Shown in pieces: positions 8,216 through 16,336 of a stretch of DNA of 64,000 bases. The stretch spans positions 1,178,001 to 1,242,000 of the forward strand of contig CAVQYZ010000002.1 in NCBI GenBank assembly GCA_963718405.1, in the 5' to 3' direction. Both the position numbers and the translations under genes were made by a program. This stretch comes from Bog-756 sp963718405 (lineage in GTDB: Bacteria > Actinomycetota > Acidimicrobiia > Acidimicrobiales > RAAP-2). The notes beneath the pieces were generated by a model. It had not been told where the DNA came from, ran no database searches, and saw only the letters and a program-made list of their open reading frames with translations. The stretch's first letter is position 1. Every line of letters begins with the position of its first letter.

Positions 8216-9174
8216 GCGAGGACGGCCCGGGGCCCCTGGAGGACAGCCCCCTGGAGGACAGCCCCCTGGAAGGCCGCGAGGACCGGAGCATCCTCAATCC
8301 GGGGGAGCGGGTCCTGCTGGTCGATGCCAAGCAGCGCCGCTACCTGATCAAGCTGCGGCCCGGCACCTCGTTCCACACCCACGTCGGCATCGTCAACCAT
8401 GACGACCTGATCGGGACCCCCGAGGGTTCGACCATCCTCGGCAGCACCGGCCGGCGCTTCCTGGTGGTGCGCCCGACCCTCTCCGACACCGTGCTCAAGA
8501 TGCCCCGCGGGGCTCAGGTGATCTACCCCAAGGACCTGGGGGCCATCCTCATCGAAGCGGACATCGCCCCCGGGATGAGGGTCTTGGAAGCCGGAGTGGG
8601 CTCCGGGGCGCTCTCGATGGCCCTCCTGCGGGCGGGTGCCGAGGTGGTCGGCTACGAGCTCCGGGAGGACTTTGCCGAACGGGCCCGCAGCAACGTCGAA
8701 GCGATGGGAGTCGGTCACTCCCGCTACCGGGTGGAGATCCGTGACGTCTACGAAGGCATCGCCGAGGTGGGTCTGGACCGCATCCTGTTGGACCTGCCGG
8801 AGCCGTGGCGGGTCCTGCCCCATGCCACCAAGGCCTTGCGGCCGGGGGGAATCCTCTGCGCCTATCTGCCGAGCATCAACCAGACGTCCCAGCTGCGCTC
8901 CTCCATGGAGCAGCACGGGTTCGGCATGGCCTCCAGCCTCGAGGTGCTCCACCGCACCTGGCACATCGAGGACCGTTCGGTTCGCCCGGACCACCGGATG
9001 GTGGGTCACACCGGCTTCTTGACCACCGCCCGGCTGCTGCTTCCCTTTGACGACCCCCGGATCCTCGACGACCCCGGGGCTCCCTCAGACGACCTCCGAG
9101 TGCTCGACGACCCCCATGATCCGTCAGACGATCGTCTGGACGGCGCTCCTCAACCAGGCGCTCCCGGGCCCTGA
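8212..9174 (+). CDS. trmI: tRNA (adenine-58-N1)-methyltransferase
   Basis: Methylates N1 of A58 in the T-loop of tRNA using S-adenosylmethionine, which stabilises the tRNA core. Seen: the N-terminal domain GERVLLVDAKQRRY then FHTHVGIVNHDDLIG, the linker MPRGAQVIYPKD, the SAM motif VLEAGVGSGALSMALLRAG and LLDLPEPW. This matches the mycobacterial Rv2118c family in full. The difficulty is the start: the N-terminal domain is clearly coding, but no ATG, GTG or TTG occurs in frame between the stop at 8158-8160 and 8464. I place the start at CTG 8212, which overlaps the upstream TGA (CTGA). The first 20 codons hold a repeated PLEDS unit and the tail is an Asp/Pro-rich extension. Confidence 0.88.
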   Translation: MSEDGPGPLEDSPLEDSPLEGREDRSILNPGERVLLVDAKQRRYLIKLRPGTSFHTHVGIVNHDDLIGTPEGSTILGSTGRRFLVVRPTLSDTVLKMPRGAQVIYPKDLGAILIEADIAPGMRVLEAGVGSGALSMALLRAGAEVVGYELREDFAERARSNVEAMGVGHSRYRVEIRDVYEGIAEVGLDRILLDLPEPWRVLPHATKALRPGGILCAYLPSINQTSQLRSSMEQHGFGMASSLEVLHRTWHIEDRSVRPDHRMVGHTGFLTTARLLLPFDDPRILDDPGAPSDDLRVLDDPHDPSDDRLDGAPQPGAPGP

Positions 9175-9220
9175 ACGGGCTGAACCGGAAGTACTGGCGG
9201 AACCGGAGCGGAGCGGAGAG

Positions 9221-9457
9221 TCAGCTCTGTTCGATGAAGATGCACTCGCCAGGGCACTCCTCGGAGGCCTCCACGACCGCATCTTCCAGCTCAGAAGGCA
9301 CCGCAGCCATGCCGGCCGAGCCACCGGGCTCGCTCTTCACGTCGGTGCCCTCCTTCACATAGGCCAGCCCGTCGTCGAGCAGGGTGAAGACGGCGGGGGC
9401 GATCTCCTCACAGAGGCCGTCCCCGGTGCACAGATCCTGGTCGATCCAGACCTTCAT
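9221..9457 (-). CDS. 3Fe-4S-type ferredoxin
   Basis: A 78-residue small ferredoxin. Cys10 and Cys16 (CTGDGLC, with Asp/Gly where a fourth ligand would lie) and Cys68 followed by Pro fit the 3Fe-4S pattern of P450-type and related actinobacterial ferredoxins. A 20-residue insertion rich in Gly/Ser (about 40-55) precedes the last Cys. It would carry single electrons to an oxygenase or reductase. It is alone on the minus strand between trmI and arc, with no P450 nearby. AGGAG precedes the ATG. Divergent from arc across a 282-base region that carries a strong palindrome. Confidence 0.88.
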   Translation of the reverse strand: MKVWIDQDLCTGDGLCEEIAPAVFTLLDDGLAYVKEGTDVKSEPGGSAGMAAVPSELEDAVVEASEECPGECIFIEQS

Positions 9458-9617
9458 CAGCTTCTTCTCTCCTACGCTTCCACTTGTCGGTCCGGCTCGA
9501 CTTCACCGGCCACAGGCATTCGTCTGACCGGCGAGGCTTCGATCCACTTGCGGCCCATCAGTAAACCCGGGTACCGGTGCCTTGCGCCAATGCTATCCGG
9601 AACCGAGCGCTCGTTCG

Positions 9618-9632
9618 CTGACGGTCCGTCAG
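9618..9632. promoter_or_regulatory. Perfect palindrome CTGACGGTCCGTCAG
   Basis: A 7-1-7 perfect inverted repeat in the divergent gap between the ferredoxin and arc genes. The TGACGG/CCGTCA half-sites resemble operators of TetR-family repressors. It lies 161 bases upstream of the ferredoxin ATG and 75 bases upstream of the arc -10. No regulator gene is next to it. Role inferred from symmetry only. Confidence 0.5.
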
Positions 9633-9706
9633 AAACCGGCAATCGACGTCTGGCTCCAGGCTGAGCTCCAGGCTCAGATTGCGCGTGAAAGCCACAAGCG
9701 CCGGTG

Positions 9707-9712
9707 TAGGGT
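9707..9712 (+). promoter_or_regulatory. -10 element TAGGGT of arc
   Basis: TAGGGT lies 27 bases before the GTG of arc, implying a leader of about 20 bases. GAGCGAGG sits directly before the GTG, closer than a normal ribosome site. The -35 region is not recognisable. Confidence 0.45.
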
Positions 9713-9739
9713 CGCCGGCAAGGGTGCAACTCGAGCGAG

Positions 9740-11524
9740 GTGATTCCCACGGTTGATTTCGACGACAGCACGCACGACCACAGATCGGCAGACGGGGCGG
9801 ACGACGACCTCAGCGCGTTGATGATCCGGGTCCAGGCCGCAGAAGAAGAGGTCACCGTCCTGCGTCGGCGGCTGCAGGAGAGCCCGCGCCGGGTCCAGAC
9901 CCTCGAGGAGAAGCTGCTCGAGACCAAGGGGCAGCTGGCCCAGGCGGTCTCCCAGAACGAGAAGCTCACCTTCACCCTCCAGACGGCCAAAGAGCACGTG
10001 GCCAACCTCCGCGAGGAGGTGGAGAAGCTGACCCAGCCGCCGGCGGCCTACGGGACCTACCTCGGTACCAACGATGACGGGACGGTGGACGTGTTCTCCG
10101 GCGGGCGGAAGATGCGGGTCTCCCTCCATCCGGACATCGACCTCGACGACCTCCGCCGGGGCAACGAGGTGGTGCTCAACGAGTCGCTCAGCGTCATCCT
10201 GGCCCGGGAGGGCGAAGGGTCCGGCGAGGTGGTGGTGCTGAAGGAGGTCCTCGAGGACGGGCGGCGGGCCCTGGTCTTCGGCCGGGCCGACGAGGAGCGG
10301 GTGGCCGAGCTGTCCGACGCCCTCTCCGGCGTCAAGCTCCGGGCCGGGGACACCGTCCTGATGGAGTCCCGCACCGGTCTGCTCATCGAGAAGCTGGCCC
10401 GTCCCGAAGTGGAGGAGCTGGTACTCGAAGAGGTGCCCGACGTCACCTACGCCGATGTGGGTGGGCTCGACGATCAGATCGAGGCCATCACCGATGCCGT
10501 CGAGCTGCCCTACCTCTTCCGGGAGCTGTACCTGGAGCACAAGCTGCCCGCTCCCAAGGGGATCCTCCTGTACGGCCCCCCGGGGTGCGGAAAGACCCTC
10601 ATCGCCAAGGCCGTGGCCAACTCGTTGGCCAAGAAGGTGGCCGAGGTCACCGGCAACACCAACGCCCGGAGCTACTTCCTCAACATCAAGGGGCCCGAGC
10701 TGCTCAACAAGTACGTGGGTGAGACCGAGCGGCAGATCCGCCTGGTCTTCCAGCGGGCCCGGGAGAAGTCCGAAGAGGGCGTCCCGGTGATCGTGTTCTT
10801 CGACGAGATGGACTCGCTCTTCCGCACCCGGGGAACCGGCATCAGCTCGGATATGGAATCGACCATCGTGCCGCAGCTGCTGGCGGAGATCGATGGCGTG
10901 GAGACGCTGAAGGACGTCATCGTCATCGGGGCGTCGAACCGCGAGGACCTGATCGACCCGGCCATCCTCCGTCCCGGCCGCCTCGATGTGAAGATCCGCA
11001 TCGAACGGCCCAACGAGATCGCCGCCACCCAGATCTTCTCCCGCTACCTGACCCCGGACCTGCCCCTCGACGCCGACGAGGTGAAGAACCTGGGCGGCGG
11101 GGACCCGGCCAAGGCCACCCAGGCCATGATCGAGACCACGGTGGCCGAGATGTACCGCAATGACGAGGAGAACCGCTTCCTCGAGGTCACCTATCAGAAC
11201 GGCGACAAAGAGGTTCTCTACTATCGGGACTTCTCCTCGGGGGCCATGATCGAGAACATCGTGCGCCGGGCCAAGAAGCTGGCCATCAAACGGGCCATCG
11301 CCGAGGAGGGTCGGGGCATCCGCACGTCCGACCTGCTGGAGTCGATCCGCCAGGAGTACAAGGAAAATGAGGACCTTCCCAACACCACCAATCCCGACGA
11401 CTGGGCGAAGATCTCGGGCAAGAAGGGTGAGCGGATCGTGTACATCCGCACCCTCATCAGCGACCGCGAAGAGACCACCGGCGGCCGGTCCATCGAGCGG
11501 GTGGGTACCGGTCAGTATCTCTAA
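9740..11524 (+). CDS. arc: Proteasome-associated AAA ATPase (ARC/Mpa)
   Basis: Hexameric ring ATPase that binds pupylated proteins through its N-terminal coiled coil, unfolds them and feeds them into the 20S proteasome. Seen: an N-terminal coiled coil (about 25-98), two OB-type domains (about 100-225), Walker A GPPGCGKT at 279-286, Walker B VIVFFDEMD at about 350-358, and the arginine-finger region LRPGRLD. The protein ends in QYL: the penultimate Tyr is the proteasome gate-opening tail of this family. Length (594) is normal. It heads the cluster arc-dop-pup-prcB-prcA-pafA on one strand. Confidence 0.97.
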   Translation: MIPTVDFDDSTHDHRSADGADDDLSALMIRVQAAEEEVTVLRRRLQESPRRVQTLEEKLLETKGQLAQAVSQNEKLTFTLQTAKEHVANLREEVEKLTQPPAAYGTYLGTNDDGTVDVFSGGRKMRVSLHPDIDLDDLRRGNEVVLNESLSVILAREGEGSGEVVVLKEVLEDGRRALVFGRADEERVAELSDALSGVKLRAGDTVLMESRTGLLIEKLARPEVEELVLEEVPDVTYADVGGLDDQIEAITDAVELPYLFRELYLEHKLPAPKGILLYGPPGCGKTLIAKAVANSLAKKVAEVTGNTNARSYFLNIKGPELLNKYVGETERQIRLVFQRAREKSEEGVPVIVFFDEMDSLFRTRGTGISSDMESTIVPQLLAEIDGVETLKDVIVIGASNREDLIDPAILRPGRLDVKIRIERPNEIAATQIFSRYLTPDLPLDADEVKNLGGGDPAKATQAMIETTVAEMYRNDEENRFLEVTYQNGDKEVLYYRDFSSGAMIENIVRRAKKLAIKRAIAEEGRGIRTSDLLESIRQEYKENEDLPNTTNPDDWAKISGKKGERIVYIRTLISDREETTGGRSIERVGTGQYL

Positions 11525-11537
11525 CCACCGGTCGGGA

Positions 11538-11543
11538 TAGGGT
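11538..11543 (+). promoter_or_regulatory. -10 element TAGGGT, leaderless dop start
   Basis: TAGGGT lies in the 26-base gap between arc and dop and ends 7 bases before the dop GTG. No Shine-Dalgarno sequence fits, so dop may have its own leaderless transcript in addition to read-through from arc. Confidence 0.5.
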
Positions 11544-11550
11544 CGACTTC

Positions 11551-13043
11551 GTGGCCATTCCCAAGGTCTGCGGCATCGAGACCGAGTACGGCATCCAGGT
11601 GGTGAACGGCGATCCCAATCCGATCGCGGCCTCGTCGGTGCTGATCAACGCCTACGCCCACGATGTGGCCCGCCAGCAGACGGGCTGGGATTTCGAGGAC
11701 GAGGCCCCCGGCAACGACGCCCGCGGCTTTGCCCGCGATGGGGCCATGCCCCCCCAGGTCGAGACCCATCTGGTCAACACCGTCCTCACCAACGGGGCCC
11801 GCTTCTACGTCGACCATGCCCACCCCGAGTTCTCGACGCCCGAGTGCCGGGACGCTCTCGAGTGCCTGCGCTACGACCGGGCCGGCGAGCTCATCCTGAC
11901 CCGGGCCATGGAAGCGGCCGACCTGGCCGTGCGGGACGGATCCCGGTTGGTCATCTACAAGAACAACTCGGACGGCAAGGGCAACTCCTACGGGGCCCAT
12001 GAGAACTACCTCATGGACCGGGCCGCTCCCTTCACCCGCATCGTGAGTGGCATCACCCCCCACTTCGTCACCCGCCAGATCTTCGCCGGCGCCGGCAAGG
12101 TCGGGGCCGAGACCGCCATCCACGACGGCCGCCGGGTCGACTTCCAGCTCTCGCAGCGGGCCGAGTTCTTCGAGGAGCAGGTGGGCCTGGAGACCACCTT
12201 GAAGCGGCCCATCGTGAACACCCGGGACGAGCCCCACGCCGATCCGCAGCGCTACCGGCGGCTCCACGTCATCGTGGGCGACGCCAACCTGGCCGAAGTG
12301 GCCACGTTCTTGAAGGTGGGCACGACCTCACTGGTGCTGGCCATGATCGAGGACGACGTGTCGGGGAGCCGGAGCCTGGCCCTGGCCGACCCGGTGGCCG
12401 CCATGCACGAGGTGGCCCTGGACCGGACCTTCACCTTGGCCCTCCCGATGGCCGACGGCAGCACGTCCACCGCTCTGGGCATCCAGTGGGAGCTCTACTC
12501 CCTGGCCCGTAAGTACGCCGACGACCGGGGCCTCGAGTGCCTGGGGGACGAGAGCATCGGCGAAGAGGTGCTCCGCCGGTGGGAGGCGGTCCTCAACGGC
12601 CTGGAGACCGACCCCATGTCCCTGGCCCGCCAGCTCGACTGGGTGGCCAAGCTCCAGCTCATCGAGGCCTACCGGGAACGACACCACTGCGACTGGGACG
12701 ACCACCGGTTGGCGGCCCTGGACCTCCAGTACCACGACCTGCGGCCGTCCCGGTCCCTGTTCGCCCGCATGGACACCGAGCATCTGGTGGAGGAGTCCTC
12801 GGTGGTGGCGGCGGTCAACGAGCCCCCCGGGGGACCCGGGCCTGGTTCCGGGGCCAGTGCCTCAAAAAGTGGCCCTCGGCCGTGGTCACCGCCAACTGGG
12901 ATTCCTTGGTGTTCGACCTGGGAACCGACCCCCTGCGGCGGGTACCTATGATGGACCCTCTAAAGGGCACGGCCGAGCACGTCGAGGAATTGTTGGACAC
13001 GTGCGCGAGTCCTACCGAGCTGTTGGACCGACTGAGCAGCTAG
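11551..13043 (+). CDS. dop: Pup deamidase/depupylase, reading frame broken near the 3' end
   Basis: Glutamine-synthetase-like enzyme that removes Pup from proteins and, in species with Pup-Gln, deamidates Pup. Seen: IETEYGI, the Dop-specific loop (about 45-75) that PafA lacks, catalytic Asp at about residue 88 in FYVDHAHPEFSTPE, then NNSDGKGNSYGAHENY. After NEPP at about residue 426 the frame loses homology and runs to a stop at 12949-12951. The expected ending (TRAWFRGQCLKKW through ELLDRLSS) continues in the -1 frame and stops at 13041-13043. The switch is at bases 12823-12833, a run of six C then five G. One missing base in this run, or a -1 ribosomal shift, restores a full-length enzyme. 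I annotate the restored span. Confidence 0.9.
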
Positions 13044-13055
13044 GGAGAGTAGGGG

Positions 13056-13081
13056 ATGGCTGAACGATATGGCTGAACGAG
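13056..13081 (+). repeat. Tandem duplication of the pup start region
   Basis: ATGGCTGAACGA occurs at 13056 and again at 13069. The first copy has the better-spaced ribosome site (AGGGAGAG at about 13043-13050) but opens a six-codon frame MAERYG that stops at 13074-13076. The second copy starts the real pup gene. Confidence 0.85.
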
Positions 13082-13263
13082 AACAGAAGAAGAAGACGAC
13101 AACGGAGCGGCCCGATGAGGTCGTGGAAGAAGTCCCGGCGTCATCGGCTGCCGGAGACAAGTTGAAGGCCGAGCTCGATGACCTGCTCGACGAGATCGAC
13201 GAGGTGCTCGAGGACAACGCCGAGGAGTTCGTGCGCAACTATGTGCAAAAGGGCGGCGAGTAG
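13069..13263 (+). CDS. pup: Prokaryotic ubiquitin-like protein Pup
   Basis: A 64-residue, largely disordered modifier that PafA links through its C-terminal Glu to lysines of target proteins, marking them for the proteasome. Seen: a basic and acidic N-terminus, the helical ARC-binding stretch DKLKAELDDLLDEIDEVLEDNAEE read over residues 30-53, and the ending VQKGGE. The last residue is Glu, not the Gln seen in mycobacteria, so no deamidation is needed before ligation. It lies between dop and prcB as in other actinobacteria. The ATG at 13069 is the second of two duplicated start sites. Confidence 0.97.
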   Translation: MAEREQKKKTTTERPDEVVEEVPASSAAGDKLKAELDDLLDEIDEVLEDNAEEFVRNYVQKGGE

Positions 13264-13268
13264 ACCCG

Positions 13269-14093
13269 GTGACCCTGCCGCTGTTTTCGACAACTGAAGA
13301 CCCGGGGCCCGACTTCGCCGGACTGATCCGTCGGCTCAACGTGCCGGCGCGTACGGCCATGCCCGGTGGACCGACCGGACCCGGCCCGGCCCTGGCCCCG
13401 GGACCCGAGTTCCGCCACGGCACCACGGTGGTGGCGTTGCGGTTCGCCGACGGCATCGTCATGGCCGGTGACCGCCGGGCCACTGAGGGGCACATCATCG
13501 CCCACCGGTCCATGGAGAAGGTGTTCCCCGCCGACCGGTACTCGGCCGTGGCCATCGCCGGGGCCGCCGGGCCCGCCGTGGAGATGGTCCGGCTGTTCCA
13601 GACCCAGCTCGAGCATTACGAGAAGGTCGAGGGCGTGGTGTTGAGCCTGGAGGGCAAGGCCAATCAGCTGAGCCAGATGGTGCGGGAGCACCTGCCCATG
13701 GCCATGCAGGGTCTGGCCGTGGTGCCGCTCTTCGCCGGCTACGACCTGGCCCGCGGAACCGGTCGCATCTTCACCTACGACGTCACCGGGGGCCACTACG
13801 AGGAGACCGAGCACAACGCCACCGGCTCGGGCGGGCGCGACGCCCGAACCACCATCAAGCTGGGCTACCGGTCGGGCATGGCCCGGGACGACGCTGTGGA
13901 GTTGGCCATCGAGTCCCTGTACGAGGCGGCCGACGAGGACTCCGCCACCGGTGGGCCCGACCTGATCCGGGGGATCTACCCCCTGGTGGCCACGGTCACC
14001 GCCGAGGGGTTCACCCCGGTTCCCGAAGAAGAGGTGGCCGAGCGGTTCGCCGTCCTCATCGAACGCCGACGGAGTGAGGGCCGCCAGCCATGA
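13269..14093 (+). CDS. prcB: Proteasome subunit beta
   Basis: Catalytic subunit of the 20S proteasome. Seen: a 51-residue propeptide ending in FRHG, then TTVVALRFADGIVMAGDRRAT, so autocleavage would expose Thr52 as the nucleophile; the downstream Asp and Lys-equivalent region and the GSGG loop (about 186) are present. Total 274 residues is normal. The GTG start lies five bases after pup. Its stop overlaps the prcA start (ATGA), so the two subunits are translationally coupled in the usual prcB-prcA order. Confidence 0.97.
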   Translation: MTLPLFSTTEDPGPDFAGLIRRLNVPARTAMPGGPTGPGPALAPGPEFRHGTTVVALRFADGIVMAGDRRATEGHIIAHRSMEKVFPADRYSAVAIAGAAGPAVEMVRLFQTQLEHYEKVEGVVLSLEGKANQLSQMVREHLPMAMQGLAVVPLFAGYDLARGTGRIFTYDVTGGHYEETEHNATGSGGRDARTTIKLGYRSGMARDDAVELAIESLYEAADEDSATGGPDLIRGIYPLVATVTAEGFTPVPEEEVAERFAVLIERRRSEGRQP

Positions 14094-14767
14094 CCATGCC
14101 TTACTACGTGGCCCCCGAACAGGTCATGAAGGACCGGGCCGAGTACGCCCAAAAGGGCATCGCCCGCGGGCGGTCGCTGATCGCCACGGCCTACGACCAA
14201 GGCATCGCCATCGTGGCCGAGAACCCCTCCCGGTCGCTCCACAAGGTCAGCGAGATCTACGACCGGATCGCCTTCGCCGGGGTGGGGAAGTACAACGAGT
14301 ACGACCAGCTGCGGGTGTCGGGTATCCGGCATGCCGACACCAAGGGGTACGCCTACAGCCGGGAGGACGTCGATGCCCGGTCGCTGGCCAACCTGTACGC
14401 CCAGTACCTCGGGCAGGTGTTCACCCACGAGATGAAACCGTTGGAGGTGGAGATCCTGGTGGCGGAGTTGGGATCCGGCTCCCACCCTGACCAGCTCTAC
14501 CACATCGCCTACGAGGGAACGATCACCGACGAGGACCGCTACGCGGTGCTCGGCGGTGAGACCGAGGCCATCGCCCAGCGGTTCGAGGAGCGGTGGTCGG
14601 AGGGCTGGACCCTCCCTGAGGCCCTCAAAGGTGCCGTGGCCTCGCTGTCCGGCCCGGACCAGGTGCTCGGAGGATCGGACCTGGAGGTGGCGGTGCTGGC
14701 CCAGGGCAACGGCCGGCGGGCCTTCAAGCGGCTGGTCGACGCCGAATTGGAAGCTCTGCTGGCCTGA
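14090..14767 (+). CDS. prcA: Proteasome subunit alpha
   Basis: Non-catalytic subunit forming the outer gating rings of the 20S core, where ARC docks. Seen: MTMPYYVAPEQVMKDRAEYA as the gating N-terminus and first helix, KGIARGRSLIA, and a standard NTN-hydrolase fold without a processed Thr. At 225 residues it lacks the long acidic tail seen in mycobacterial PrcA. It overlaps prcB by four bases and is followed by a 120-base gap before pafA. Confidence 0.96.
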   Translation: MTMPYYVAPEQVMKDRAEYAQKGIARGRSLIATAYDQGIAIVAENPSRSLHKVSEIYDRIAFAGVGKYNEYDQLRVSGIRHADTKGYAYSREDVDARSLANLYAQYLGQVFTHEMKPLEVEILVAELGSGSHPDQLYHIAYEGTITDEDRYAVLGGETEAIAQRFEERWSEGWTLPEALKGAVASLSGPDQVLGGSDLEVAVLAQGNGRRAFKRLVDAELEALLA

Positions 14768-14874
14768 TCGGACTCTCCGCCGGACGGATGGGAAGCCCGG
14801 CGGGCCGGAAGCCACTTCCGGGGAGCACGTGACCCGCCAGATGGCCGATGCATGGCGGGGGACCTTCCCCACGG

Positions 14875-14880
14875 TACCGT
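14875..14880 (+). promoter_or_regulatory. -10 element TACCGT, leaderless pafA start
   Basis: TACCGT ends 7 bases before the pafA ATG, in the 120-base gap after prcA. GTGAGGG overlaps the same space and could also serve as a weak ribosome site on a longer read-through transcript. Confidence 0.5.
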
Positions 14881-14887
14881 GAGGGTA

Positions 14888-16246
14888 ATGGACAAGCGCA
14901 TCTACGGCTTGGAGAACGAATACGGGGTCACCTGCACCCTGCGCGGGCAGAGGCGGCTGAGCCCCGATGAAGTGGCCCGGTACCTGTTCCGTCGGGTGGT
15001 CAGCTGGGGACGTTCCTCCAACGTGTTCCTCGAGAACGGCGCCCGGCTGTACCTCGATGTGGGCAGCCATCCCGAGTACGCCACCCCCGAGTGCGACGAC
15101 ATCGCCGAGTTGGTGGTGCATGACAAGGCGGGGGAGTGGATCCTCTCCTCGCTGGTCGAAGGGGCGGAGGCCCGGCTGCGGGAGGAAGGCATCCGCGGCG
15201 ACATCTACCTGTTCAAGAACAACACCGACTCGGCCGGCAACTCCTATGGCTGCCACGAGAACTACCTGACCAGCCGCCGGGACGACTTCGCCCACTACAC
15301 CGAGGTGCTCATCCCGTTTCTGGTCAGCCGCCAGGCCTACGCCGGGGCCGGCAAGGTCCTGCAGACGGCCAGGGGAGCGGTGTACTGCCTGAGCCAGCGG
15401 GCCGAGCACATCTGGGAGGGGGTGTCCTCGGCCACCACCCGGAGCCGGCCCATCATCAACACCCGCGACGAGCCCCACGCCGACGCCGAAAAGTACCGGC
15501 GCCTCCATGTCATCGTGGGCGACTCCAACATGAGCGAGTACGCCACCTTCCTCAAGGTCGGTGCCACCAGCATCGTGCTGCGCATGCTGGAGGATCCATC
15601 GACGGTGATGCGGGACCTGACCCTGGAGAACCCCATCCGGGCCATCCGTGAGATCAGCCATGACATCACCTGCCGCCGCCCGGTCCGCTTGGCCAACGGG
15701 CGCGAGATGAGCGCCTTGGACATCCAGGGCGAGTACCTGCAACGGGCCATCCGCTACCGCGACCGCCAGGGGCTGTCGCCTCAGGAAGACCGGGCCCTCG
15801 ACATGTGGGAGCACTGCCTGAAGGGGCTGGAGTCCGACCCGCTCTCGCTCCATCGCGAGTGCGACTGGGTGGCCAAGTACCGGTTGATCGATGCTTACCG
15901 CGAGCGCCACGGGCTCTCATTGCACAGTCCGGCGGTCTCGTTGCTCGACCTGCAGTACCACGATGTCGACCGGAACCGCGGGCTCTACTACCGCCTGCAG
16001 CGCCACGACCAGCTCGACCGGATCGCCGACGATGCTGACATCTCCGCTGCCATGACCGTCCCGCCCCAGACCACCAGAGCCCGTCTCCGTGGGGAGTTCG
16101 TGAAACGGGCCAAGGAGCGACGCCGCGACTTCACGGTGGACTGGGTGCATCTCAAACTCAACGACCAGGCCCAGCGGACCGTGCTGTTGAAGGACCCCTT
16201 CAAGTCCAAAGATGAACGGGTCGAGAAGCTCATCGCCGGGCTCTGA
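14888..16246 (+). CDS. pafA: Pup-protein ligase PafA
   Basis: ATP-dependent ligase joining the C-terminal Glu of Pup to lysines of substrate proteins; homologous to Dop and glutamine synthetase. Seen: MDKRIYGLENEYGVTC, catalytic Asp57 in GARLYLDVGSHPEYATPE, then FKNNTDSAGNSYGCHENY and RPIINTRDEPHAD, and the C-terminal Pup-interacting domain with RRRDFTVDWVHLKLND. Length 452 is normal, and the Dop-specific loop is absent, which separates it from the paralogue at 11551. The ATG at 14888 is chosen because the family starts MDKR/MQRR here. Confidence 0.97.
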   Translation: MDKRIYGLENEYGVTCTLRGQRRLSPDEVARYLFRRVVSWGRSSNVFLENGARLYLDVGSHPEYATPECDDIAELVVHDKAGEWILSSLVEGAEARLREEGIRGDIYLFKNNTDSAGNSYGCHENYLTSRRDDFAHYTEVLIPFLVSRQAYAGAGKVLQTARGAVYCLSQRAEHIWEGVSSATTRSRPIINTRDEPHADAEKYRRLHVIVGDSNMSEYATFLKVGATSIVLRMLEDPSTVMRDLTLENPIRAIREISHDITCRRPVRLANGREMSALDIQGEYLQRAIRYRDRQGLSPQEDRALDMWEHCLKGLESDPLSLHRECDWVAKYRLIDAYRERHGLSLHSPAVSLLDLQYHDVDRNRGLYYRLQRHDQLDRIADDADISAAMTVPPQTTRARLRGEFVKRAKERRRDFTVDWVHLKLNDQAQRTVLLKDPFKSKDERVEKLIAGL

Positions 16247-16321
16247 TCGGCCCGTGGGGACCTGGTTCGGAAGCCGTCGGCTCGGGGCTGGACACGACGC
16301 CAGTGCTGTCGTCCGGTGGGC

Positions 16322-16327
16322 TAGCGT
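16322..16327 (+). promoter_or_regulatory. -10 element TAGCGT before the first signal peptidase gene
   Basis: TAGCGT ends 9 bases before the GTG at 16337. The same hexamer at the same distance precedes the second signal peptidase gene, so the tandem duplication may have included the promoter. Confidence 0.45.
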
Positions 16328-16336
16328 CGCCTGATC

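Noticed and set aside
13056..13076. MAERYG as a functional leader peptide gene
   Set aside because: Six codons that overlap pup and arise from a duplication. Kept as an observation about the start, not as a gene.
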